Made by a program: the position numbers and the translations under genes
In this document: piece by piece, positions 37,801 to 46,955 of the stretch
Numbering within the stretch: the first letter of the stretch is position 1
How the letters are laid out: each line of letters begins with the position of its first letter
Notes under the pieces: model-generated
What the model was told of the DNA's origin: nothing
What the model saw: only the letters and a program-made list of their open reading frames with translations
Database searches by the model: none
Source of the DNA: an uncultured Clostridia bacterium
Lineage (GTDB): Bacteria; Bacillota; Clostridia; TANB77; CAG-508
Direction: 5' to 3'
DNA length: 64,000 nucleotides
Assembly (NCBI GenBank): GCA_944387405.1
Contig: CALXET010000001.1
Span: 124,001 to 188,000 of the forward strand

Positions 37801-38066
37801 AAGAAGTAGATAATTACATAAATAGAGAAAGCATGATTCTAACATTTATAGGAATTGTAATTGGGCTTATTTTAGGATTTTTCTTAACAGGATTTGTGAT
37901 TTCTACTTGTGAGACTGAAAATATGAGATTTGCTAAAAACATACTAATACATAGTTATATTTTATCAGCATTAATTACATCAGTATTTTCAATTATTGTT
38001 AATATCGCAACTCATTTTGTCTTAAAAAAAGTAAATATGGTTGAAAGCCTAAAAAGTATTGAGTAA
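34833..38066 (+). CDS. FtsX-fold ABC permease with giant extracellular coiled coil
   Basis: 1077 residues. It has an N-terminal membrane helix (near 23-42) and a MacB-like outer region. About 280 residues (roughly 240-525) are almost pure Lys/Glu/Asp/Ser/Asn heptads, a long coiled coil with runs such as EKEIKEAEKELESGKA. Then come two FtsX permease units, each with a TLKALGY/TLKVLGF motif, separated by a second outer domain. It probably works with the ATPase upstream as a mechanotransmitting rather than a classical transport complex. The ATG at 34833 follows AGGTG. Confidence 0.88.
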   Translation: MRRYKHKKKKHNILFKYSMKEILVNRKRFISILLMALLGVGFFAGLVSSGPDMRDSLDKFLDDTNTYDINIVSTLGLTDDDINEIKKINNTENVYGIYSKDISFKTDDKEFVFKAIEYSDKINTPVLIDGKLPRENNECVVEQDFLIDSGFKIGDTIYTEDDEELKSNSFKIVGSVKSPIYISMERGTTSLGDGTIDYYLYLNKDVFDMDYYPNIYLNVKNAKSEIITTNKYDNLIENVYLDIEKIKENREDYRYKEIKNKADKELQKNEEDFEKAKKDGEEELKKAKDKIEKSEKEIKEAEKELESGKATSKKEISNALSEISASEKKLEKSEKQYKDGLDEYNKGVKEFKENKSELQSTLNVLNDNLSKLKTVKDEIQKQISIIEDEIQSGNIENQDKLVLLNSQLSDLNFNIKEIENNKNKINNELISAEKKLNSTKKTLDNAKKEIDNGYKEIEKGKKELDSKQASLNNEFKEAEKKIDDGKKELEEAKETLKKEEKKFNEEISDAEKEIEDAKEDIESIKEAKWYIFNREDDTGFSSFYDSIKSMDNIATLFPIIFYLVAILISSTSMSRMVEEERGEIGTLKALGYSNFRIINKYIAYSLLSTILGGIIGMLIGFVLIPIVVWENYSIIYYLPEFYPKLRFSYGILGTIIAVICITGSTIHSALKELKDVPSVLMRPKSPKMGKKVILERIPFIWKRLNFSAKTTIRNVFRYKKRALMTIIGISGCTALILAGFGLRDSIRDIAEYQYGRVFDYDIVASLNKEDNELISSIKNNEMIESVASANSLSGTISLNGLKRDASIIVIANKDDFKNVANLRDVETKNMIDISDEGVLISDKLASLLDIEKGDKVTITDSDNNEYEYKVSGVVENYIGHYVYISKDLFKSKGNDFNINTLFIKYKDGDVDKNSFEEEILENNSITSITVIENSLEHVRDLLRSLDLVVMILIVSSALLAFVVLYNLANVNISERVREIATLKVLGFYDKEVDNYINRESMILTFIGIVIGLILGFFLTGFVISTCETENMRFAKNILIHSYILSALITSVFSIIVNIATHFVLKKVNMVESLKSIE

Positions 38067-38174
38067 TTAGGAGTTTGCTGATATAAATTATATTTTTATG
38101 TCTAATCTATAGAAAAAAACATATTCTTATGTTATAATCTTCGTACATTAAACTCTTATTGAGGAGGGATGTTT

Positions 38175-38456
38175 ATGGGTAATTATGGATATCTAATAGT
38201 TGGACTTGTTTTAGGTATCGCTACATCTATTTATTTTTACGTAAATAGAGAAGAAAAAATAGAAAAAGAAATTGAATTAAATAAAAAAATATTTTCAACA
38301 GAGCTTTTAGATTCAGCATTAGATAAAGCTGTATATAAAATGAAACAATCAATTTCAGAGAAGAGCAGAGAACTTAGTGAAGATGAAAAAAATGAAATCA
38401 TATTTGATTGTTTAAATAGGCAAAAAAGTTTGATGGATGAAGAAAGTAAATTATAA
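38175..38456 (+). CDS. Small single-pass membrane protein
   Basis: 93 residues: one N-terminal membrane helix (GYLIVGLVLGIATSIYFYV), then a charged helical cytoplasmic tail. Unknown family. The ATG at 38175 is seven bases after GAGGAGG; the ATG at 38169 is too close. A TATAAT lies at 38133-38138. Confidence 0.6.
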   Translation: MGNYGYLIVGLVLGIATSIYFYVNREEKIEKEIELNKKIFSTELLDSALDKAVYKMKQSISEKSRELSEDEKNEIIFDCLNRQKSLMDEESKL

Positions 38457-38553
38457 TTATTTGTTTGCATAATTTCTTATATATATTGATTTTATTATTT
38501 AGTAGTGTTAGGATTTTGTTAAGAAAATTGTATACTAAAGAGAGGAGAAATAT

Positions 38554-39135
38554 ATGAATTATAAAACTAGTAGCTTTATTGTTACTTTAATAGGAGTTCT
38601 TGTGATTTCTTGGATTTGTGCTTATATATTATATCCTTTTGCTGATAAAGGCTTAAACAAGTATCAAAAAGAAAAAAATGTTAAAACAACTAACCTTAGT
38701 TTAAAGGATGAAAAGGTAATATTGGATAAGATAGGAGTTCCTGAAGACGAAGAAATTGAATCAATAAGTATTAAGGAAGTTTATGCAGTTCCAAAAGGTT
38801 TTGGAGAAAAAGGCTATGAATACATAATTAAATTTACGATAGCTAAAGATGAATATCATTTGTTAGAAGAAAAATATGAGAAAAAAGACGAGTCTGAAGT
38901 TGACGAAATAAATGATTACTATAGACTAGAAAGTGAAAATTCAAATTCTGGTGATGACATTTATTATTGTACAGTAAAAGGTGGCAGTAATGAAGATGGT
39001 AACGAAGATGAACTTATGAAATTTATTAATAGTAAATATAGTTCTACTAAGTTTTTAATATTTATTATTGCATTTGTCATAATTATGGTAATAAATATTA
39101 GTCTAAAATATAAAAATGGTTTTGATAAAAAGTAA
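38554..39135 (+). CDS. Two-helix membrane protein with outer domain, unknown
   Basis: 193 residues. Membrane helices near both ends (about 8-30 and 165-185) flank an acidic outer domain of about 130 residues (EEIESISIKEVYAVPKGFG). Unrecognised family. GAGAGGAGA precedes the ATG. It has its own terminator. Confidence 0.6.
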   Translation: MNYKTSSFIVTLIGVLVISWICAYILYPFADKGLNKYQKEKNVKTTNLSLKDEKVILDKIGVPEDEEIESISIKEVYAVPKGFGEKGYEYIIKFTIAKDEYHLLEEKYEKKDESEVDEINDYYRLESENSNSGDDIYYCTVKGGSNEDGNEDELMKFINSKYSSTKFLIFIIAFVIIMVINISLKYKNGFDKK

Positions 39136-39146
39136 TATATTAAATA

Positions 39147-39184
39147 AACTCTAATTGTAAATTTTATATCAATTAGAGTTTATT
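39147..39184 (+). terminator. Terminator after the 38.5-kb gene
   Basis: Stem AAACTCTAATTG / CAATTAGAGTTT with a 12-base loop, then TATTTTG. Confidence 0.7.
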
Positions 39185-39308
39185 TTGTTCTATTTTGTCA
39201 AATAATAATAATTAGAGCTAAAAAATTAATATTTTTGTTGAAAGAAATGTAATTTTTGTGATATAGTTATATAATAAATAATATTATGAAATAAAAGGAG
39301 TTTATTTT

Positions 39309-40526
39309 ATGAATAAAGAAGAGAAAAAAGAAGCAAAAATGAGAGAAAAAGATAGAAAAGAAAGAGAAAAATTAGAAAAGATAAGACAAAAAGAGTTAAT
39401 TAAAGACGAAAAAGAAAGAAGACGTAATTCTTTTGGATATAAACTTAAAACTTTTTTCTTCACTTTAGTTTTTGCTATTATTTTAATAATTGTCGCTTTT
39501 TTTGCTCTTAAATATTATTTAAATGACAAACAAGATAAATTGTATAATGAGGAGATGTCTTATTATTTAGAGGAAGGAAAAAACTTATTAAATAATAAAG
39601 AATTTGAAGATGCAATAAAAATGTTTGAAAAAGTAGAGGAAGAATCTTCTTTATACGATGAAGCTCAAAAATTAATTAATGATGCAATGGATAAATATCT
39701 TGAAGAATATAATAATATAGCAGATATTTATATGTCAGAAGGCGATTTTGAAAGAGCTATTGAATTATACAATTCATTACCAGATGAAATGAAAAACTCA
39801 AGTGAAGTTAAAGAAGCAATTGCTAATGTAGAAGTTTCTAGATTACAAGATAAAATAAAAGATATTACAAATTCATATGAAGTTTTAGTTACAATCAGTG
39901 AAGAATTAAATAATAGTAATATTAGTGAAACTGCAAAAAATAAAATTAACGAATTTTTAAATGAAAAGATAAACTCATATAATGAGGAAGTAAAAGCTAG
40001 TGTTAATTCAGAAAACTATGAAGAATATTCAAAAGAAATAGAAGATTTAATAGAAATTTATCCAGAAAATAAAATTCTTAGTGATTTGCTTATTTTTGTT
40101 AATTCATTTAAACCAAAAAGTTTATTATCATTGAATTATGAGCTTGAAAATAAAACGATTGAAATATCAGGAGATAAGAGTAAAACAGTTACAGATGATA
40201 AAGGAAAAAAATATTCTAATTATATTTTAGTAAATGAATCAGACAATTTAAAAGAAAATGAGATTACATGGAATATTAATGGAGAATACTCTAAACTTAG
40301 CGGAAAGATATGTTTAAACGATGAAATAAAAGATATTACTTCAAAAGGAATTAAAGTTACGGTTTTGGGTGATAATAAAGTATTATATAAATCTAAAAGA
40401 GTAAGAAAAGATACAGATCCTTTTAATTTTAATATAGATATATCAGATGTAAAAGATTTAAAAATAGTATTAGAAAGTGATAAAGGAATTTCATATTTTA
40501 TTGCAGATGCAATGATTAGCAAATAG
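39309..40526 (+). CDS. Membrane-anchored TPR-like protein
   Basis: 405 residues. A basic coiled N-terminus is followed by one membrane helix (about 48-70). Helical repeats of TPR character come next (YYLEEGKNLLNNKEFEDAIK, then YMSEGDFERAIELYNSLPDE), with a C-terminal beta-rich domain of about 130 residues. It probably scaffolds other proteins at the outer membrane face. AAAAGGAG precedes the ATG. It is monocistronic with a clear terminator. Confidence 0.7.
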   Translation: MNKEEKKEAKMREKDRKEREKLEKIRQKELIKDEKERRRNSFGYKLKTFFFTLVFAIILIIVAFFALKYYLNDKQDKLYNEEMSYYLEEGKNLLNNKEFEDAIKMFEKVEEESSLYDEAQKLINDAMDKYLEEYNNIADIYMSEGDFERAIELYNSLPDEMKNSSEVKEAIANVEVSRLQDKIKDITNSYEVLVTISEELNNSNISETAKNKINEFLNEKINSYNEEVKASVNSENYEEYSKEIEDLIEIYPENKILSDLLIFVNSFKPKSLLSLNYELENKTIEISGDKSKTVTDDKGKKYSNYILVNESDNLKENEITWNINGEYSKLSGKICLNDEIKDITSKGIKVTVLGDNKVLYKSKRVRKDTDPFNFNIDISDVKDLKIVLESDKGISYFIADAMISK

Positions 40527-40550
40527 ATTTGTTAGATTATTTTTATATAG

Positions 40551-40584
40551 AATAAAGCAGATTAGTTTATCTGCTTTATTTTTT
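40551..40584 (+). terminator. Terminator after the TPR-like gene
   Basis: Perfect stem AATAAAGCAGAT / ATCTGCTTTATT with loop TAGTTT, then a T run. Confidence 0.9.
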
Positions 40585-40593
40585 AAGCAATAA

Positions 40594-40642
40594 ATAAACA
40601 TAATAAGTAGACATGCAGAGAATTATTTTCATTTACGTAAAC
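40594..40642. repeat. Dispersed repeat, copy 1
   Basis: About 49 bases starting ATAAACATAATAAGT and ending TTACGTAAAC. It is nearly identical to 48541-48587, with four substitutions and a 2-base gap. Both copies lie just downstream of a terminator. The rest of the gap to 40796 shows nothing else I can name. Confidence 0.7.
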
Positions 40643-40796
40643 TAAGCGCGAAAATATTATTACTTATTATAAATTAAGTTTTTTTTAAGATAAAAGAATT
40701 ATAATATTTTATAAGTTAATTATAAAAATTTGTAAAATCATTGAGAAGATTTATAATCAATGATATAATTTAGAAAATTTAGGAGATTTATTTATT

Positions 40797-41465
40797 ATGA
40801 AAGTTTTAATAGTAGAAGATGACAAAATTCTTTCAAATACTATAAAGCAATGTCTAGAAGGAAAATTCGATATTGAACAAGCATATGATGGATATGATGG
40901 ATATGTATTTGCAAAAGGAAATATTTATGATGCAATTATTCTTGATTTAATGCTTCCTGAAATGAGTGGATATGAAGTTTTGCAAAAATTAAGAAGTAAT
41001 AATGTTTTAACTCCTGTTTTAATTTTAACTGCAAAAGATTCTTTAAATGATAAAGTAAAAGGATTAACTTTGGGAGCAGATGATTATTTAGTAAAACCTT
41101 TTGAAAGAGAAGAATTAATTGCTAGAGTTGAAGCTTTAATTAGAAGAAATAATGCTTTCTTTACTAATGATATTTTAGAGTTTAAAGATTTAAAACTAAA
41201 TACTAAATCTAGAAAAGTTGTAATTAAAGGTAAAGAAGTAATTTTACAAGGAAAGCAGTTTGATTTACTAGAATATTTACTTAAATCAAAAGATACTATT
41301 ATTACTAAAGAACAAATATTCGATAGAATATGGGGATTTAATTCTGATACTTCTACTAATGTTATAGAAGTATATGCAAGTGGTCTAAGAAAAGAATTAA
41401 AAAAATATGGATATGATAAATATATAAAAACATTAAGAGGCGTAGGGTATATGCTATCTGAGTAA
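40797..41465 (+). CDS. OmpR-family response regulator
   Basis: 222 residues. The receiver domain has acidic pocket EDD, phosphoacceptor Asp in IILDLMLPE, Thr in ILTAKD and the Lys of LVKPF. A winged-helix DNA-binding domain follows (FDLLEYLLKSKDTIITKEQI ... LRGVGYM). It is paired with the histidine kinase that starts 31 bases downstream. The target genes are unknown. Confidence 0.95.
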   Translation: MKVLIVEDDKILSNTIKQCLEGKFDIEQAYDGYDGYVFAKGNIYDAIILDLMLPEMSGYEVLQKLRSNNVLTPVLILTAKDSLNDKVKGLTLGADDYLVKPFEREELIARVEALIRRNNAFFTNDILEFKDLKLNTKSRKVVIKGKEVILQGKQFDLLEYLLKSKDTIITKEQIFDRIWGFNSDTSTNVIEVYASGLRKELKKYGYDKYIKTLRGVGYMLSE

Positions 41466-41495
41466 AATTAAATTAAATAGAAAGAAAGTAAATAT

Positions 41496-42779
41496 ATGAA
41501 TGAAAGAAAGAAAATAACAATTGAATTATTAAAAAGCACTTTTTCTAATTTTATAGTATATGCAATAATATTTACATTATTTGCAGCTCTTTTATATATT
41601 CAAGTTAATTATTATTTATATAGAAATGCTGATGATGATTTAGATAAAGCAAAACTTGAGTGGATAGCTAAAAAAGAAAATGATGATAAAGAATTATTAA
41701 TAAATGGTGAAGTAAAAAATAATACATCATCTCTTTTAGGAATTTCTAACCTTAGAATTATAGCAATAGAAAGAGCTGAAAATGGTGATGTTAGTGCTAA
41801 TTCACTAATAAACTCTTCATATCTTGAGTATTTTGCTGATATAAAATTTAATGAAGAAAATTTAAATCAAGTATATGAAGTTTCAGTAAATAATAAATAT
41901 TTTTATAGAGCCATAAATGCTAAGTATACATCAAGAACTACTGGAGAGACAACATACGTTCAGCTACTTATAAATATAAATTCTGAAAAAGAAATGATGA
42001 AAATTTTCTCTAATACATTAGTTATAGGATTTTCTATTATTATGGTAGTAATTTTAGTTTTAACTTATATTCTTACTAGAAAAGCTATGGATCCTATTAT
42101 TAAAAATTACGAAAAACAAGTTGAATTTGTTCAAAATGCGTCACACGAATTAAGAACACCACTTACTATTATTCAAGCAAAACAAGAGATGCTTCTTCAG
42201 TCCCCAAATAGTAAAATAATTGATAAATCTGAAGAAATAGCAATGACTCTTAATGAGACTAGAAGAATAACAAAGTTATTAAAAGAGCTTATGGATCTTG
42301 CGCGTGCTGATTCTTTAAAAGAAACAATAAATAAATCTAAACAAGATTTAAATAAATTAATTTATGATATTGCAATTCCATATAAAGAAATGTCAGAAAT
42401 GCAAAATAAGACTTTTAATTTAGAATTAAATGCTGTTAATGAATGTAATGTTGATCCTAACAAAATAAAACAATTAATGGTTATTCTGATGGATAATGCA
42501 CTTAAATATACAGAAGAAGGAGATAAAATTACTATTTCTACAAGAAATAAAGATGACAAATTTTTCATAGAAGTAAAAGATACTGGAATTGGTATAAGTG
42601 ATGAAGGTATTAAACATGCTTTTGAAAGATTTTATAGAGAAGATAAAGCACGTACTCGTGAAAAAGGTGGTTCTGGACTTGGACTTTCAATTGCTCATAC
42701 TATAGTAAAACAACATGGAGGAACAATTAAAATTGAACATAATAATCCTAAAGGAACTATTGTTATTGTTAGAATTTAA
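41496..42779 (+). CDS. Sensor histidine kinase
   Basis: 427 residues. Two membrane helices (about 18-38 and 170-192) bracket an outer sensor domain of about 130 residues. A short HAMP-like linker, the dimerisation helix with NASHELRTPL (phosphorylated His), and an ATPase domain follow: N box MDNALKYT, D box DTGIGI, F box FERFYR and G box GGSGLGLSI. It is cognate to the adjacent OmpR-type regulator. Confidence 0.95.
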   Translation: MNERKKITIELLKSTFSNFIVYAIIFTLFAALLYIQVNYYLYRNADDDLDKAKLEWIAKKENDDKELLINGEVKNNTSSLLGISNLRIIAIERAENGDVSANSLINSSYLEYFADIKFNEENLNQVYEVSVNNKYFYRAINAKYTSRTTGETTYVQLLININSEKEMMKIFSNTLVIGFSIIMVVILVLTYILTRKAMDPIIKNYEKQVEFVQNASHELRTPLTIIQAKQEMLLQSPNSKIIDKSEEIAMTLNETRRITKLLKELMDLARADSLKETINKSKQDLNKLIYDIAIPYKEMSEMQNKTFNLELNAVNECNVDPNKIKQLMVILMDNALKYTEEGDKITISTRNKDDKFFIEVKDTGIGISDEGIKHAFERFYREDKARTREKGGSGLGLSIAHTIVKQHGGTIKIEHNNPKGTIVIVRI

Positions 42780-42926
42780 AAAGATATTTATATATAATTT
42801 GAAAAGTATATTATTATATAAAAATAATATACTTTTTTTCTATTTCTAAATATATTTTTTGTTTGACTTTAGTTTATAATATTAATATAATGTACTATAT
42901 AATTTTCTGTATTTGTGGGAGAAAAT

Positions 42927-44426
42927 ATGTTAGAAGATTCTAAAAGTTTAACTAGTAATAAAAAAAAGATTTATATAATAGTTTTTGCTATTGCTACTAT
43001 TGCTATTATATCTATAGCAATATATTTAGTAGTTTCTTTTTTTGTAAAAGAGAATAATGATACTAATATAAAATCGAATATATTTATAGCTGGGGTTGAT
43101 GTATCATTACTTAGTAAAGAAGAGGCAAAAAATAAATTAAATGAAAAATATAATTTTAATGAAAATGAATATATTAATTTAAAATATAAGAATGACACAT
43201 ATTGTATACTATTAGATCAAATAAATCCAGTATTTGAAATTGATAAAGCGATAGATGAAGCTTATAACATATGTAGAGATGGAAATATAATATCAAATGG
43301 AATAAATTCATATAAAAGGAAATCTAGTAGTCCTATAAATATTGAAATAAATTTTTCATATAATGAATCTGCTTTAAAAGAAGCCTTAAAAGATATATCA
43401 ACTAAACTTCCTGATCAAGTAATAGAATCTAGTTATTATATAGAAGGTCATACTTTAATTATTACTTCAGGAGAAGTTGGAGCTGCACTTGAAATAGACG
43501 AGATGAAAGACATGATAGTTAAAGGAATTATAGATTGTTCATATAAAGACACATGTTATAATATTGTAACTTATGATGAATATCCAAAACCTATTGATGT
43601 TGATAAAATTCATAGTGAAGTATATCAAGAAGTGAAAGATGCATATTATACAACTAATCCTAGAATGGTATATACAGAAGTACAGGGAATTGATTTTGAA
43701 GATTCAGTAGAAGATGTAAAAAAACAGATTGCATCTGAAAAAAAGGATGAGTATGAAGTTCCTTTAAAAGTTACAGAACCTAAAGTTACAACAGAAGACT
43801 TAGGAAAAGAAGCGTTTCCAGATGTTTTAGGATCATATGATACTAATTATGCAACTAGTAATAGAGATAGAACAACTAATTTAAGACTAGCTGCAAATAA
43901 AATTAATGGTACAGTACTTATGCCAGGAGAAACTTTTTCTTATAATAAAGTTGTAGGGGAGAGAACTATAGAAGCGGGATATAAAGAAGCTGCAATATAT
44001 TCTAATGGTGAAGTAACTAATGGTCTTGGTGGAGGAATATGTCAAATTACTTCAACTTTATATAATGCTGTATTGTATGCTAATTTAGATATAGTTCAAA
44101 GGCAAAATCATACATTTGTTCCATCATATGTAAAGGGTGGAAGAGATGCTACAGTTGTATATGGTTCAATAGACTTTAAATTTAAAAATAATAGAGATTA
44201 TCCAATAAAAATATATGCGTCCGTTAGTGGTGGAGTAGCAAGAATAACGATTAGAGGACTTAAAACAGCAGATGATTATGATGTCAAATTAACATCTAGA
44301 AAAGTAGATACTACATATTATGGTGGAAATAGTTATTCTGTATATAAAGCATATAAACAATTATATAAAAACGGAAAGTTAGTTGATACAGAGTTATTAT
44401 CAACTGATACATATAAAAATCATTAG
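42927..44426 (+). CDS. VanW-family membrane protein
   Basis: 499 residues. One membrane helix (about 18-40) precedes two degenerate peptidoglycan-binding-type domains (GVDVSLLSKEEAKNKL). The VanW domain lies at about 310-450: GSYDTNYATSNRDRTTN, PGETFSYNKVVGERT, GGGICQITSTLYNA. The family occurs in cell-wall contexts and some vancomycin-resistance clusters, but its activity is unknown. The ATG at 42927 follows GGGAGA. It is followed by trmB after eight bases. Confidence 0.87.
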   Translation: MLEDSKSLTSNKKKIYIIVFAIATIAIISIAIYLVVSFFVKENNDTNIKSNIFIAGVDVSLLSKEEAKNKLNEKYNFNENEYINLKYKNDTYCILLDQINPVFEIDKAIDEAYNICRDGNIISNGINSYKRKSSSPINIEINFSYNESALKEALKDISTKLPDQVIESSYYIEGHTLIITSGEVGAALEIDEMKDMIVKGIIDCSYKDTCYNIVTYDEYPKPIDVDKIHSEVYQEVKDAYYTTNPRMVYTEVQGIDFEDSVEDVKKQIASEKKDEYEVPLKVTEPKVTTEDLGKEAFPDVLGSYDTNYATSNRDRTTNLRLAANKINGTVLMPGETFSYNKVVGERTIEAGYKEAAIYSNGEVTNGLGGGICQITSTLYNAVLYANLDIVQRQNHTFVPSYVKGGRDATVVYGSIDFKFKNNRDYPIKIYASVSGGVARITIRGLKTADDYDVKLTSRKVDTTYYGGNSYSVYKAYKQLYKNGKLVDTELLSTDTYKNH

Positions 44427-44434
44427 GAGTTATT

Positions 44435-45109
44435 ATGAGAATTAGAAGAAGAAAATGGGCAAAAAAAGAATTAGAAGAAGCTAAATTTTATATTGATGAT
44501 CCAACAATATATAAAGGTAAATGGAAAGAAAAATTTAATAATGAAAATAATAAAATTTATCTTGAACTTGGATGTGGCAAAGGAACATTTATTGCTACTT
44601 TAGCATCTAACCATCCAGAAATAAATTTTATTGCTTGTGATATGATTGAAGCAATGCTTGGACTTTCAAAAAGAAATATAGAAGAGAAATATTTAGATAA
44701 GAACTTAGAGATCAATAATCTTTATTTAATAAGAATGAATGCAGAAAGAATATTAGATGTTTTTTCAGATGAAGATAAAATAGATAGGATATATATTAAT
44801 TTTTGTAATCCATGGCCTAGAGGAAAACATAAGAAAAGAAGACTTACTCATACAAGACAATTAGAACATTATAAAACTTTTCTTGTGCAAGGTGGAGAAA
44901 TATATTTCAAAACTGATAATGATGAATTATTTGACGAAAGTATTTTATATTTTGAGGAGTCTGGATTTGAAATTATAAAAAAGACTTATGATTTAAAAAA
45001 AGATTTAATATTTGAGGATATAGAAACAGAACATGAGAAAATGTATACAGAACAAAATATTAAAATTAAAGCTTTAATTGCAAGATTGAAAAGAGACGTT
45101 AATAATTAA
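44435..45109 (+). CDS. trmB: tRNA (guanine-N7-)-methyltransferase
   Basis: TrmB methylates G46 in the tRNA variable loop using SAM. The SAM site is LELGCGKGTFI, then ACDMIEAML, the catalytic NFCNPWPRGKHKKRRL, and KTDNDELF. Its 224 residues are normal. It follows the VanW gene closely and so is probably in the same transcript. Confidence 0.95.
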   Translation: MRIRRRKWAKKELEEAKFYIDDPTIYKGKWKEKFNNENNKIYLELGCGKGTFIATLASNHPEINFIACDMIEAMLGLSKRNIEEKYLDKNLEINNLYLIRMNAERILDVFSDEDKIDRIYINFCNPWPRGKHKKRRLTHTRQLEHYKTFLVQGGEIYFKTDNDELFDESILYFEESGFEIIKKTYDLKKDLIFEDIETEHEKMYTEQNIKIKALIARLKRDVNN

Positions 45110-45180
45110 ATTGTTTTTAAGTTTTATTTAATAAAAAATATATAAAATTTTACTTAAGAAAATAAAAGGAGGAAAAAGCT

Positions 45181-46242
45181 TTGATAGAAGTTAAGAATTT
45201 GACGAAAAAATATGGAACTTTTGAAGCTGTTAAAGGAATTTCTTTTTCTATTGAAAAAGGAGAGATTGTTGGCTTTTTAGGTCCAAATGGTGCTGGTAAA
45301 TCAACTACAATGAATATGATAACAGGATTTATCGAACCTACAGAGGGAAGTATAATTGTAGATGGCTATGATATTGAGAAAAGACCAAGACTTGTAAAAC
45401 AAAAGATAGGTTATATGCCAGAAAATGTCCCTTTATATAAAGAACTTACTGTTAGAGAATTTATAAATTATATGGCAGATTTAAGAGGCATAAAAAGATC
45501 AGAAAAGAAGGAAAAAATAAATAAAGTAATTGATGAAGTAGGAATTAAGAATGTACAAAATAAACTAATTTCTAATATATCTAGGGGATATAGACAAAGA
45601 GTAAGTTTAGCAGGTGCACTTGTTGGAAATCCTGAGATATTAATACTAGATGAGCCAACTGTTGGATTAGACCCAAAACAAGTTGTAGAAATTAGAAATT
45701 TAATTAAATCCTTTAAAGGAAAATATACAGTTATACTAAGTTCACATATTCTTTCTGAAGTTAGTAATATGTGTGACAAGATAATTGTTATTAATAATGG
45801 CAAAATTGTTAAGATTGATTCTACACAAAATTTAATTAATACAGAAAGTAAAAATTCAAAAATAGTTTATGTTACAGTTGATAACGAGTCATCTAATTTT
45901 GAAACTGTAGTAAAAAAATTAAAATTTGTTTCGAGCTTTGATATTGTTTCTATAGATTCAACTTCTAAAACATATAAACTTAATTGTAAAGAAACAAATA
46001 ATGATATAAGAAAAGATTTATCTAAAGCTTTTTCTAAAGAAAATATTATTGTTTTAGAGATGAAGCTTGAAGAAGCAACTCTTGAAGATGCTTTTATTGA
46101 TATTATAGATACAAATACAAGAGAAAACAAAATAAGAGAAGAAAAGCTTGCAAGGCAAAAAGCTGTTAAAATTAAATTATCTTTAAGGGAGAGACTTAGT
46201 AATCCTAATAAAATTAAAAATAACAAAGGAGGAAGAAAATAA
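45181..46242 (+). CDS. ABC transporter ATP-binding protein (GldA-like)
   Basis: 353 residues. Walker A GPNGAGKST, Q-loop GYMPENVPL, signature ISRGYRQRV (a variant of LSGGQ), Walker B LILDEPTVGLDP and H-loop LSSHI are present. A C-terminal regulatory part and basic tail follow. The start is TTG with AAGGAGG seven bases upstream. It forms an operon with the permease, whose ATG overlaps the stop, and the GldG-like protein. Confidence 0.93.
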   Translation: MIEVKNLTKKYGTFEAVKGISFSIEKGEIVGFLGPNGAGKSTTMNMITGFIEPTEGSIIVDGYDIEKRPRLVKQKIGYMPENVPLYKELTVREFINYMADLRGIKRSEKKEKINKVIDEVGIKNVQNKLISNISRGYRQRVSLAGALVGNPEILILDEPTVGLDPKQVVEIRNLIKSFKGKYTVILSSHILSEVSNMCDKIIVINNGKIVKIDSTQNLINTESKNSKIVYVTVDNESSNFETVVKKLKFVSSFDIVSIDSTSKTYKLNCKETNNDIRKDLSKAFSKENIIVLEMKLEEATLEDAFIDIIDTNTRENKIREEKLARQKAVKIKLSLRERLSNPNKIKNNKGGRK

Positions 46243-46937
46243 TGTTTGCAGTATTTAAAAAAGAGTTAAAAACATATTTTTTAACTCCACTTGGATATAT
46301 ATTTATAGCTGTTTTTATGGCTTTATTTAGTGTGGTTTTTTATAGTATGATTTTTTCTGGTGGAGAAGAAGGAGTACTTGCAAAATTTGAATATGTAATT
46401 GCAAATAGCATAGTAATTTTAACTTTCATAACTCCAGTACTTACAATGAGAATGTTTGCAGAGGAAAAAGCACAAGGAACAGATCAACTTTTATTTACTT
46501 CGCCTAGAAGTATTGTTGGAATTGTTTTTGGGAAGTTTTTAGCAGCAGCTGCAGTTATTTTAATTACTATTGCACTAATGATGATTTACTTTTTTATATT
46601 ATCAAAATTTGCTGATCCATCACTTAAAGTAGCATTAGTTGCTATGCTTGGATTTTTATTAATTTCACTTGCTTATATATCTTTTGGTATGTTTGCATCT
46701 AGTATTGCATCTAGTCAATTAATAGCAGCAATAATCACTATAGGATTTTTTGTAATTACAAGTTTCTTTAATTATACATCAGATAGTATTATGTCTATTT
46801 TTTCATTAATGGGTATGTATCAAAAGTTTCCTCTAGGAGTTATTGCTCTTAAAGAAGTTATAGGATTTGTATCATTTATAGGATTATTTCTTCTTTTGAC
46901 TATGATTATTTTACAAAGAAGAAAAAGTGTTAAATAG
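46242..46937 (+). CDS. ABC-2 type permease (GldF-like)
   Basis: 231 residues with six membrane helices. It starts with MFAVFKKELKTYFLTPLGYI, the usual ABC-2 entry, and has PVLTMRMFAEEK then FTSPRS after helix two, typical of GldF/NosY-type permeases. Its ATG overlaps the stop of the ATPase gene. The transported substrate is unknown. Confidence 0.9.
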   Translation: MFAVFKKELKTYFLTPLGYIFIAVFMALFSVVFYSMIFSGGEEGVLAKFEYVIANSIVILTFITPVLTMRMFAEEKAQGTDQLLFTSPRSIVGIVFGKFLAAAAVILITIALMMIYFFILSKFADPSLKVALVAMLGFLLISLAYISFGMFASSIASSQLIAAIITIGFFVITSFFNYTSDSIMSIFSLMGMYQKFPLGVIALKEVIGFVSFIGLFLLLTMIILQRRKSVK

Positions 46938-46955
46938 GAAGGGGGAATAATCATC

